From Armatimonadota bacterium (GTDB taxonomy: Bacteria > Armatimonadota > Zipacnadia > UBA1398 > JAKPQA01), in NCBI GenBank assembly GCA_029547025.1, contig JAKPQA010000220.1, positions 1-44,682 of the forward strand: 44,682 nt of DNA, read 5' to 3'. The translations under genes were made by a program, and so were the position numbers. Under the pieces are notes generated by a model, which was given only the letters and a program-made list of their open reading frames with translations, did not search any database and was not told the DNA's origin. Shown piece by piece: positions 28,539-37,013 of the stretch. Each line of letters begins with the position of its first letter. Within the stretch, counting starts at the first letter, position 1.

Positions 28539-30170
28539 ATGTCGCCACCGCCAGACCCCGAAGCCCCCGAGTCGTCTACCTCATCGGCGCGGCGACAGGT
28601 GGTTATCGCCAGTCTCATTCTCATCGGCGCCATCTTCGTCAGCCGCATCTCGGGCATGGCGCGTGTGGTGGCGTTCAGTTACCGCTTTGGCGCATCGGGC
28701 ATGACCAGTGCCTACAACCAGGCCTTCGGCCTGCCTGACCTGGTCAACATGCTCATCGGCGGTGGCGTTGTGGCTAGCGCGCTGGTGCCCTTCTTCAGCG
28801 AGCATATCGCCAAGGGCGAGGAGGACAAGGCCTGGCGGTCCTTTTCAGCGATTCTCACTGCCCTGCTGCTTGGACTGGTCTTGCTCGTCGGGGCCATGAT
28901 CCTGCTCGTGCCCTGCCTGGTCGAGGTGTTTGTGCCGTCCTCCGAGTTCGCGCCGGAACACCAGCGAGCGTGGGTCGAGATGACCCGGATTATGATGCCC
29001 GCTCAGGTCTTCTTTGTGACCGGCGGGCTGTTCATGGGGGTGCTCAACTCCTACCAACACTTCTGGGCCCCGGCGGTTGGGCCGACGGTCTACAACCTGG
29101 TGGTCATCGGTGGCATCATGCTCCTCGGTGAGCACTTGGGGGTGAAGGGGCCAGCCCTCACCGTGCCCCTCGGCGCGTTCGTCGGCCAGTGGGTGATCCA
29201 GATCCCGGTGCTGGTTCGCAAGGGCGCCCGGTTTCGGCCCAATCTGGACTTCACTGACCCTGGTCTTCGGCGCGTGTTCCTGTTCATGGCTCCCGTAACG
29301 CTCGGCCTGTCGGTCATTCACATCAACATGCTGGTGGCCCGCGCGCTGTCGGGCCAGGTCTCGGCTGAGGGTCCGACCTATTTCGAGAACGCGTACCGGA
29401 TCGTGATGCTGCCCGTGGGCGTATTTGCCATGGGCGCCGCCATGGCGGCCTACCCGACCATTGCGTCGGCCGCGGCCCGCACGGACGCCCACGGGTACCG
29501 CCGCGCCCTGGGCGAGGCGCTGCGACGCGTCATGTTTCTTACGATTCCCTCCATGGCGATTCTCATGGTCGCGCGCCGCGCGGCGGTGGACATCTTGTTC
29601 GGGCATGGGAAGTTCTCGCCGGCCGACGTGGATGCCACGGCCTCGGCCCTTCTGTTCTATGCGCCCGGCGTGATCGGGATGTCGGCGCAGCAGGTGCTCA
29701 TTCGCGGCTTCTATGCCCTGAACGACTCGCGCACCCCCGTGTACGCCGGCGTTGCGGGGGTCGGTGTCGCGCTGGGCCTTGGAGCTGCGCTGCAGCCGGT
29801 CATGGGCGTTGAGGGCCTGTGCCTGGCGCTGTCGGTCTCCGCGATCCTGGTTGCCGCGGGGATGTGGTGCCTGCTGGGGCGTCGTCCGCTGGCCCGCGGC
29901 GCGTTGGCCGACTCTTTGCCCTCGATGGCCCGGTGCCTGTTGGCCTCGGTCGTCACTGCGGCTGCCGCGCTGGCGGGACAGCTCGCGCTCGATGGCGCGT
30001 GGCCGGTCAGCCGCGATCTCGCTCGCCAGGCCGCGGCGGCCCTGGTGCCCATTGCCACCGGCCTGGCCGGTCTGGCCGTTGGCGTGACGGTGTTCCGCGT
30101 TGAAGAGGGAGTCGCGCTGGGCCGTGTGCTGGCGCGGAAGCTCCTGCCGCGTCGCGGCGGTTCGGGCTAG
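28539..30170 (+). CDS. murJ: Lipid II flippase MurJ (MVF family)
   Basis: A 543-residue polytopic inner-membrane protein with about 14 helices that moves the peptidoglycan precursor lipid II to the outer leaflet. Family features include SRISGMARVVAFSYRFGAS, FGLPDLVNMLIGGGVVASALVPFF, and APVTLGLSVIHINMLVARAL, each with the charged residues lining the cavity (R in helix 1-2, D40s region). ATG at 28539 is the most likely start; a GTG at 28518 is in frame. The N-terminal 20 residues are Pro/Ser-rich. It converges with the second secretin gene at 30223, with 52 bp between. Presence of murJ means a peptidoglycan wall. Confidence 0.94.
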   Translation: MSPPPDPEAPESSTSSARRQVVIASLILIGAIFVSRISGMARVVAFSYRFGASGMTSAYNQAFGLPDLVNMLIGGGVVASALVPFFSEHIAKGEEDKAWRSFSAILTALLLGLVLLVGAMILLVPCLVEVFVPSSEFAPEHQRAWVEMTRIMMPAQVFFVTGGLFMGVLNSYQHFWAPAVGPTVYNLVVIGGIMLLGEHLGVKGPALTVPLGAFVGQWVIQIPVLVRKGARFRPNLDFTDPGLRRVFLFMAPVTLGLSVIHINMLVARALSGQVSAEGPTYFENAYRIVMLPVGVFAMGAAMAAYPTIASAAARTDAHGYRRALGEALRRVMFLTIPSMAILMVARRAAVDILFGHGKFSPADVDATASALLFYAPGVIGMSAQQVLIRGFYALNDSRTPVYAGVAGVGVALGLGAALQPVMGVEGLCLALSVSAILVAAGMWCLLGRRPLARGALADSLPSMARCLLASVVTAAAALAGQLALDGAWPVSRDLARQAAAALVPIATGLAGLAVGVTVFRVEEGVALGRVLARKLLPRRGGSG

Positions 30171-30222
30171 CCTCTCCCGCGGCCTCGGGACCTCAACGGA
30201 CGGCCAGGCGGCCGCCCGGGTT

Positions 30223-32883
30223 CTAGCCCGCCTCCCGCCACGCCAACCGGTCGCCGGGCCGGCGGAAGGCCGGGACCGTCTCTGAGGTGGGTTCCGGGGC
30301 GGGCTGTAGGGCCGACGGCTCCGCCTCCGGCGCGGCGGGCGCGCCCGGTGCCGACGGGGGTATGGCCTCGCCGGGAGCCTCTTTGTCCCAGCGGGTTTCC
30401 TTCTTGGCCGACGTGTCCATGCCCGGCACGTTCACCCGCATCTGGTCCGCCTCTTCCCGTGTGTGCCGCGCCGCGTCGTCCTCGTCGAGCACCACATAGG
30501 GGGTGAGGAAGACCATCAGCTCCGTCTTGCCCTTCTCCTCACGCTTGTGCCGGAACAGGTTGCCGAGGAGAGGGATCTCGCTCAGGATCGGTACTTTGTC
30601 GACGACCTTGCGCTTCGCCTGCTGGAGGATGCCGCCGATGATGACCGTCTGCCCATCGCGCACGAGCACGGTGCTCGTGGCGCGGCGCTGGATGAAGGTG
30701 GGCTGCCCCGCGGGTGTGTTCGCATCGCCCCGGCCGCGCTCAACATCGTCGATGCGCTGGTATAGCCGGAGCGAGATGAAGCCGCTTTCGCCTACCTGCG
30801 GCATGACGTAGAGGCCGATGGTAGCCTCCTGGTACTCGATTTGCTGGGTGATCCGGCCACTGGTGCTCTCACTGATCCCGGTGAGGACGGGAATCCGCTC
30901 CCCGATCTCGATGGAGCCCCACTGGTTGTCGAGCGTCATGATGTGCGGTGTTGAGATGATCCGGACGTTGCCCTTGCTTTTCACCGCCGAGAGGTAAGCC
31001 TGGATGGACTCGGACACGACGCCCCAGCGCAGGCCATCACGGCTCGAGAGGGGATCGGTGGCCGTCCAGCTCACATCGCCCGAGGTTCCCGCATCGCCCC
31101 CGACGTTGGGCGCGAACCAGTTCCACTCGACCCCGTACGTCTCTGAGTTGCTGAGCGTGACGTCGGCGATGATGACTCGCACGAACACCTGGGGCACGCG
31201 CTTGTCGAGGTCGTTGATCATGCGCTCAACGACCGGGAAGGCCTGGGGCAATGCGGTCACGATCACCTGGTTCGTGATGGTCTCGGCCGTGGCAGTAACC
31301 TGACGCAGCGGATCCAGCGGCGTGCCTGAGTTCGCCGTCCCGCCAAACAGCATGGTCAGGAACCCGCGACCGCCCTGCCGGCCCTGGAGTGCGTCGTTGA
31401 TGGCCGTGGCCACGGCCTCGGCGTCGGCATTCCGCAGCCGGAACACGCGCGTGAGGCTCTGGAGGGGCTTGGGGCGGTCCAGGGCCTTGACCATGGCCTC
31501 GAAGACCGGCATGTTCTCGGGCGAAGCTGTCACCACGATCTTGCTGGTTCGCGTGTCTGCAATCGCCACGTTCTCCTTGAGTCCGTAGAACGCCTTGCCC
31601 TCACGCATGAGCATCCGCGACATGAAGCCCGAGAAGGGCGAACTGCGGCTGCTCACCACGCCGCGGGGCTGCTCCCACAGCTCATTGAGCGACTCGACAA
31701 CATCGGCAGGGTCGGCATTCTCGATCGTGAACACCTTGTGAATGACCTCGCGGCCCGTCACATCATCGAGCTTGGCCAGGATAGTCTTCACCATGTCGAT
31801 CTTCTCGGCCGAGGCGAGGACGATAACCGAGTTGGTGCGTGCGTCGGCGGCCACCCGAACCTGGCCCCGAAGGCCCACGAGAGTGCTGCCCGGGATCTCC
31901 ATGCCGCCGGCCTCGGGCGGAGGCATCCCCCGCCTCATGGCCGCCTCCATCTGCTCGGAGGACATCCCCGTCTGGAACAGCTGGGTCAGCATGTTGGCGA
32001 CGGAGCCGGCATCGGCGTTCTGAAGCCGCACCACCGCCACCGTGTGCACCTCGGTTTGATCGACTTCCCTCTCGAGGAGCGAGAGCACGGTGACCAGTCG
32101 TCGTACGTTGCTGGCCGCGTCGCTGATGACGATGGCGTTCAGATCGCCGGAGGCGCTCACGATGCCCGCCTGCTCGTCCACCAGCGGTTTCAGGAGGTCG
32201 ACGGCCGCCTGGGCATCGATGGTCTTCAGGAGCGCCAGGTGTGTCACGTACTGGTCGCCCTCGGGCACGGCATCGGGATCCAGCCCGGTGCCCAGCTCCG
32301 AGCCGCGCGTCTTGGCCCGCTTGGTCGTCTCGACGATCACGAGCTTCGCGGCGTCATCCCGGGTCATCCCGAAGCCCTTGACGGACAGCCAGGCGTCCAG
32401 AATGTGGAATGCGGCATCGGCGGCCACATCCACCTGGGTGGTGATGGTGACCTTGCCGGTCAGCTCGGGGGGCACGAGGAACACATAGCCCGTACTGTCG
32501 GCCATGAACTGCAGGAAGTCCTGGATCTCGGCCATGCGGAAGCTCATGGAGAACTTCCCGTCGGGCGGTGGCGGCTTCTTGGGCCAGATCTTGAGCAGTT
32601 CCGCCGCCACGTCCGGGGCCACGCCCTGCAGCTCGGGCGGCAGCTCGACACCCGTGAGGTCGACACCCCGCAGGTTGGGGCGCTCTTGGGCTCGAGCCGG
32701 TTCCGCTCCCTCGGCAGGTCCGACGGGCGCACCTTCCGGGCCACCGTTGCGGGTGCCCGTGCGCCCTGGGGCGGGGGCGGCCAGCCCCTTGGCGGGATCG
32801 TTCCCCGGCCCCGGGGGGCCCTGCGACTGGGCTGCGGCACACAGAGCCAGCACGATGAGCAGCAACACGATGCGGCGCGTCAT
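30223..32883 (-). CDS. gspD2: Type II secretion secretin GspD, second copy
   Basis: An 886-residue outer-membrane channel subunit with signal peptide (about 1-20). After a Pro/Gly/Ala spacer come N0 (FSMSFRMAEIQDFLQFMADS from about 110), N1-N3 repeats with conserved (A/D)NAIVI turns, and the secretin gate/barrel (VPQVFVRVIIADVTL ... RIISTPHIMTLDNQ ... VPILSEIPLLGNLFRHK ... TELMVFLTPYVV). It ends in a Pro/Ala/Glu-rich tail. It is a clear paralogue of the upstream gene, with which it shares a 4-bp ATGA overlap (32880-32883). Whether the two form one mixed ring or two channels is unknown. Confidence 0.92.
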   Translation of the reverse strand: MTRRIVLLLIVLALCAAAQSQGPPGPGNDPAKGLAAPAPGRTGTRNGGPEGAPVGPAEGAEPARAQERPNLRGVDLTGVELPPELQGVAPDVAAELLKIWPKKPPPPDGKFSMSFRMAEIQDFLQFMADSTGYVFLVPPELTGKVTITTQVDVAADAAFHILDAWLSVKGFGMTRDDAAKLVIVETTKRAKTRGSELGTGLDPDAVPEGDQYVTHLALLKTIDAQAAVDLLKPLVDEQAGIVSASGDLNAIVISDAASNVRRLVTVLSLLEREVDQTEVHTVAVVRLQNADAGSVANMLTQLFQTGMSSEQMEAAMRRGMPPPEAGGMEIPGSTLVGLRGQVRVAADARTNSVIVLASAEKIDMVKTILAKLDDVTGREVIHKVFTIENADPADVVESLNELWEQPRGVVSSRSSPFSGFMSRMLMREGKAFYGLKENVAIADTRTSKIVVTASPENMPVFEAMVKALDRPKPLQSLTRVFRLRNADAEAVATAINDALQGRQGGRGFLTMLFGGTANSGTPLDPLRQVTATAETITNQVIVTALPQAFPVVERMINDLDKRVPQVFVRVIIADVTLSNSETYGVEWNWFAPNVGGDAGTSGDVSWTATDPLSSRDGLRWGVVSESIQAYLSAVKSKGNVRIISTPHIMTLDNQWGSIEIGERIPVLTGISESTSGRITQQIEYQEATIGLYVMPQVGESGFISLRLYQRIDDVERGRGDANTPAGQPTFIQRRATSTVLVRDGQTVIIGGILQQAKRKVVDKVPILSEIPLLGNLFRHKREEKGKTELMVFLTPYVVLDEDDAARHTREEADQMRVNVPGMDTSAKKETRWDKEAPGEAIPPSAPGAPAAPEAEPSALQPAPEPTSETVPAFRRPGDRLAWREAG

Positions 32884-35543
32884 CTGGCCTCACCCCCCTT
32901 GGCCGTCTCACCGCGCCGGAATGCCTCGGCCTCCGATGCGGCGTCCGACCGTGTGGGGCTGTCCCAACGGGTCGTGTCGGGCACCGCGGTATCCAGGTCC
33001 AGGGGTGTCGTCAGCTTGCCCGCCTCCCCCGCCGTGATGTCCGCGGCATCTCGTTCGTTTGTGACGATGTAGGGCGTCAGGAACACCATGAGCTCGCTGC
33101 GCCGGACCTCCTCGCGCTTGCTGCGAAACAGCGGGCCGATGAGGGGGATCTTGTCGATGACCGGTACACGGCGGACCTGCTTCCGTGTCGCCTCGCTGAT
33201 GATGCCCCCCAGGACCACGGTCTGCGTGTCCTTGACCAGCAGCCGCGTTGATGCCTGCCGCGCGATGATGATGGGGTTCCCCAGGTCGCTGCTCTCCCCC
33301 ACATCGTCGATGGACTGGTCGATCTCCATGGACACGAAGCCCGAATCGGTCACGCGCGGTGTCACCCGGAGGTCGATGAAGACATCCTGGTACTCCACGC
33401 TATTGGTGATCCGCCCGCTGCTGCTCTCACTCTCTCCGCCAAGAACGGGGATGCGGCGTCCGACGCGAATCCGGCCCATGACGTTGTCCTGCGTCATGAT
33501 TAGCGGGGTCGAGATGATCTCCACGTTGCCCCGGCTGTGAAGCGCCGAGATGAACGCCTGGATGTTTTGTGAGATGAAGCCCCACCGGATGCCGTCCTGG
33601 GGCGGATCGGTGAAGCCAACGCTGCCCGTGGTTCCCACGGTGCCACCGGTGTTGGGCACGAACCAGTTCCACTCGACGCCGAACTCCTCGTCCTTGCTCA
33701 GCGTGATGTCCGCGATCAGCACCCGGATGAACACCTGTGGCACCCGTTGGTCCAGCCGTTCGATGAGCTGGTCCATCAGCGGGAAAGCCTGGGGCGGCGC
33801 CGTGACGATGATCTGGTTGGTGTTGGTCTCCGACGTGACCTGGATGTCCTCGAGTTGCTGCAGAGGAGTGCCCTGGCGGTTCCGAGAGCCGAACAGGAAG
33901 CCGAGGAAGCCCCCAAAGGTTCGCCGGCCACGGAGAGCATTGCTCAGCGTCTCCGCCACGTTCTCGGCACGCGCGTTCTTGAGCTTGTACGTCTTGGTTA
34001 GCCCGGACAGGGCCTTCTCGGAGTCCAGCTCCCTCACCAGCTCCTCGAAGATCGGCATGTTTTCCTTCGAGGCCGTGACGATGAGCTGGTTGGTGCGGAT
34101 GTCGGCCGTGACCACGTTCTCCTTCAGGCCGTAGCTCTCGGCTCCCTCACGCCGTGGCCCGAAGCCGAACCCGAAGGCGAATCCCCCAAGCAGCGACCGG
34201 CGGTTGCTGACGCCCCCCCGGGGCTGCTCGAAGAGCTCGTTGAGCACCTCGGCCGTCTGCACCGCATCGGCGTGTGCGAGATCGAACACGCGGTACTCGA
34301 TCTCCGAGGCCGTGCTGTGATTGATCTCCTTGACGATGTCCCGGATCAGCGCCAGCTTCTCCTCCGCCGCCAGGATCACCAATGCGTTGGTGCGTTCGTC
34401 GTAGACGACCTTCACCTGGCCCTTGAGCCCGATGAGTCCCTGCCCCGGGATCTTCACCTTCGACGGGTCGCCGCCCGCCCGCTGGATCATCTGTTGGATC
34501 TGCTGCTGGGATATCTGAGGCTGCTGGAACAGCTGCGTCAGGAGCTGGGCCGTCACGCGAGCATCGGCGTATTCCAGCGGGATGACCTCGACCTTCTGGA
34601 CCTCAGTGGTCTCCGTCTCCTCGAGCGCTGCCACCACCGAGACGATGCGGCGCACGTTATCGGCCGTGTCGGTGATCACGATGGCGTTGAGCTCCGACGA
34701 GGCGGTCAGCACCGCGGCCTCGCTGTCGACCAGGGGAGCGATCAGGTCCTTGACCTTGCCGGCATCGGTGTTCATGAGCTGTATGACCTGAGTCACGTAG
34801 CCGTTTCCGTCACCGATCTTGGCCAGATCCAACCCCTGCCCCACTCCGGTACGCCGGGTGCGGGCCCGCGCGTAGGGCTCGATCCGGACGATTTTCGTGC
34901 CCGGATCCACGGACATCCCATAGCCGCGAACCGCCAGCCACGACTCGAGAATCCGGAGCGCCATATCCACGGGAACCGGCATCGGGCATGTAATGGTCAC
35001 CTGACCGGCGAGATCCGTATGTGGGATGAAGATGTAGCCCGTGTGGTCCGACAGGAACTGCAGGAAGTCGGCGACCTCGGCATTGCGGAAGCTCATCGAC
35101 ACGGTGCCCTCGGGCGTGGGTTCGCCTTTGGGCATGATCGTGTCGAGCTTGGCCTTGACGTCCTCGGGCAGCTCCTCCGCGCTGAACCCATAGTTGGGCG
35201 GTGTCTTCTTCTCTTCTTCCTTCTTCTCGCCCCCCTCGGTCTTCGCACCCTCGCCACCGGGCGTGCCCGGAGTGGCCGGCGCTCCCGGTGCTCCCGGTGC
35301 GCCACCCGGCTGCGGGGCCCCCGGTATGCCCGGAGCCGCCCCGGGCGCGGGGGGCGTGACCGGAGCCGTGGGCGGCGGCGGGGCTTGCGCCCACAACGGT
35401 AGCGCCAGCAGCACGAGCACGGCGAGGGCCGAGCGGGCGTGCCCGCGCGCCCGCCTCGGCCGGCCGGCCGAGGCCCTCGCGCCGGGACCGGAGTGGAGCA
35501 CCAGCGGTGGGGCTGGGCTATGGGTTCTGTCTGTTCGGCTCAC
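32880..35543 (-). CDS. gspD1: Type II secretion secretin GspD, first copy
   Basis: An 887-residue secretin. GTG at 35543 is supported by AGGGAG 6 nt upstream; the signal peptide has a long basic n-region and the hydrophobic core SALAVLVLLALPLWAQA at about 38-54. A Pro/Gly/Ala spacer and a Lys/Glu run (GGEKKEEEKK) precede N0 (VSMSFRNAEVADFLQFLSDH), N1-N3 and the secretin domain (VPQVFIRVLIADITL, EIISTPLIMTQDN, VPVIDKIPLIGPLFRSK, SELMVFLTPYIV). GFAFGFGFG lies between N2 and N3. Its stop overlaps the start of gspD2. It follows the GspC-like gene by 70 bp. Confidence 0.93.
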   Translation of the reverse strand: MSRTDRTHSPAPPLVLHSGPGARASAGRPRRARGHARSALAVLVLLALPLWAQAPPPPTAPVTPPAPGAAPGIPGAPQPGGAPGAPGAPATPGTPGGEGAKTEGGEKKEEEKKTPPNYGFSAEELPEDVKAKLDTIMPKGEPTPEGTVSMSFRNAEVADFLQFLSDHTGYIFIPHTDLAGQVTITCPMPVPVDMALRILESWLAVRGYGMSVDPGTKIVRIEPYARARTRRTGVGQGLDLAKIGDGNGYVTQVIQLMNTDAGKVKDLIAPLVDSEAAVLTASSELNAIVITDTADNVRRIVSVVAALEETETTEVQKVEVIPLEYADARVTAQLLTQLFQQPQISQQQIQQMIQRAGGDPSKVKIPGQGLIGLKGQVKVVYDERTNALVILAAEEKLALIRDIVKEINHSTASEIEYRVFDLAHADAVQTAEVLNELFEQPRGGVSNRRSLLGGFAFGFGFGPRREGAESYGLKENVVTADIRTNQLIVTASKENMPIFEELVRELDSEKALSGLTKTYKLKNARAENVAETLSNALRGRRTFGGFLGFLFGSRNRQGTPLQQLEDIQVTSETNTNQIIVTAPPQAFPLMDQLIERLDQRVPQVFIRVLIADITLSKDEEFGVEWNWFVPNTGGTVGTTGSVGFTDPPQDGIRWGFISQNIQAFISALHSRGNVEIISTPLIMTQDNVMGRIRVGRRIPVLGGESESSSGRITNSVEYQDVFIDLRVTPRVTDSGFVSMEIDQSIDDVGESSDLGNPIIIARQASTRLLVKDTQTVVLGGIISEATRKQVRRVPVIDKIPLIGPLFRSKREEVRRSELMVFLTPYIVTNERDAADITAGEAGKLTTPLDLDTAVPDTTRWDSPTRSDAASEAEAFRRGETAKGGEAR

Positions 35544-35613
35544 GTCTGACTCCCTGCGTCTTCTGGCCTAGACTCGCCCCTGGCAGGCCCCGTCCGTGGG
35601 GCCGTGAGTTCGG

Positions 35614-36378
35614 TCATGGTGTCGCGGCCGCCGGCGGTGGGCTGGGTGCCGGACGGACTGCCGGCGCTCCAGGCGTGGGCGCGCCCTCGGCCGGCGGTGC
35701 CGTCGGCTGACTGGCCGACGGCACCGGGTTGCCGGATTTGCCGTCGCCCAACCCGAGCGCATAGTAGCGACCGCCCTTGCGGAACAGCCCACCCTTGCCC
35801 GTGGCACGCTCCAGCGTGTAGCCAAATGCGGTACCGCCTGAGCTGACCCACTGCGAACGGTGTGTCTGCAGGTTCTCCACTAGCACCCGAGGACCAGAAG
35901 GCCCCGTCGACACGGCTGTCACCGCGATCTCGGCCGCGTCCGGCTGCGGAGGTCTGGGCCCTTCCGGCTCGGGTCCGGCCGGACTGGGCTCACCCGGAGG
36001 CGCCTGCGCACCACTGGACCCCGGTAGCCCTGAGGCTGGCACGAACCCGCCCCCGTAGGCCGGCGGGATGTACGGCATCGTATAGGGTGGGTACCATCCG
36101 CCTGAGACCGGGGGACTGGTCGGAGGCGCGGAGACCGCCGCCTGCTCCTTGCTCCGCGGGGCCTGGAGCCGCAGAGGCTGGAACAGGTTGCGGGGCGCCC
36201 GGACGACCGGAAACCCGGTGGTCCCCGTATCGGACTGGGGCCGGGCCGGCGCCTCGGCGAGCGCGGCCTCAGGCGACGGCTTGGCCTCCAAAGACATGCG
36301 GACACGGTAGGACCCGTAGCCTACCAGTACCGCGACGGCCAGCACCCCCACCAGGGCCGCGCCTCGTTCGAAGGTCAT
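35614..36378 (-). CDS. gspC: GspC/PilP-like inner-membrane T2SS protein
   Basis: A 254-residue protein that probably links the inner-membrane platform to the secretin. One N-terminal membrane helix (about 7-25, AALVGVLAVAVLVGYGSYRV), then the R-N-L-F-Q-P-L motif typical of GspC/PilP (near residue 63), a long Pro/Gly/Tyr-rich spacer (80-145) and a ~65-residue HR/PilP-like beta domain (about 147-212: AVTAVSTGPSGPRVLVENL ... GYTLERATGKGGLF). The C-terminus is again Pro/Ala-rich, and no PDZ domain follows. ATG 36378 has GGGGGG upstream. It sits between GspM and the secretins, which supports the assignment. Confidence 0.68.
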   Translation of the reverse strand: MTFERGAALVGVLAVAVLVGYGSYRVRMSLEAKPSPEAALAEAPARPQSDTGTTGFPVVRAPRNLFQPLRLQAPRSKEQAAVSAPPTSPPVSGGWYPPYTMPYIPPAYGGGFVPASGLPGSSGAQAPPGEPSPAGPEPEGPRPPQPDAAEIAVTAVSTGPSGPRVLVENLQTHRSQWVSSGGTAFGYTLERATGKGGLFRKGGRYYALGLGDGKSGNPVPSASQPTAPPAEGAPTPGAPAVRPAPSPPPAAATP

Positions 36379-36451
36379 ACGCGCCCCCCTTCTCGCTCGC
36401 AGTCCCTGGCAGATGCTGCGGGCGCTCTTCTCATGCGCGGCCGCGGAGATC

Positions 36452-37009
36452 TCACGACTTGGCGGACGGCTTCCCCTCGGCCGTGGTCTGCGTTTTGGGC
36501 GTAAAGGAGGCGACCACCAGCTGCACGGTCAGCAGATCCGTCTTCTCGTCGTACTCCATGTTCAGCCGCTCGATACCCACCGCGGGGCGCACTTCAGACA
36601 GGTTGGCCAACATCTGGAACACGGCCTGCAGTGTCCCCTTGGCCTGGACCTCGACCGGATGGCGGATCAGACCCGCTTCCTCGCTGCTGTCGAGTGGCAC
36701 GATGTTGAGGGGTATGGCCTGGGCCTGGATGCAGGCGTTCTCGACCGAGCGCAGGATCCGAGTGCTCTGCGTCTCCGCCTGCCCCTCCCGTCCCACGCCA
36801 ACCATGCCCCGCAGGCGGGCCAGCTCGCGGCCCTCCGACGAACCCAGGCCATTCTTCTCCAGACTCTCCAGCCTGCGCTCGGCCTTGCGGATGTCATCTC
36901 GCGCCTCGCGCCGTGCTTTGAGCATCGGGTCCAGCAGGAACAGGAAGGCGAGCACGAACACCGCGACCATGGCGGCGACGTTGACGAGGTTCCTCTCGCG
37001 GGTGTTCAT
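36452..37009 (-). CDS. gspM: GspM/PilO-like inner-membrane protein
   Basis: A 185-residue bitopic protein: one membrane helix about 9-30 (VNVAAMVAVFVLAFLFLLDP), a coiled coil about 31-60 (KARREARDDIRKAERRLESL) and a ferredoxin-like C-terminal domain. This is the layout of GspM and PilO, which hold the GspL/PilN partner. ATG at 37009 lies 2-4 bp behind the gspL stop, so the genes are translationally linked; longer in-frame starts would overlap gspL by more than 200 bp. The last residues are Lys/Thr-rich. Confidence 0.8.
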   Translation of the reverse strand: MNTRERNLVNVAAMVAVFVLAFLFLLDPMLKARREARDDIRKAERRLESLEKNGLGSSEGRELARLRGMVGVGREGQAETQSTRILRSVENACIQAQAIPLNIVPLDSSEEAGLIRHPVEVQAKGTLQAVFQMLANLSEVRPAVGIERLNMEYDEKTDLLTVQLVVASFTPKTQTTAEGKPSAKS

Positions 37010-37013
37010 GGGC

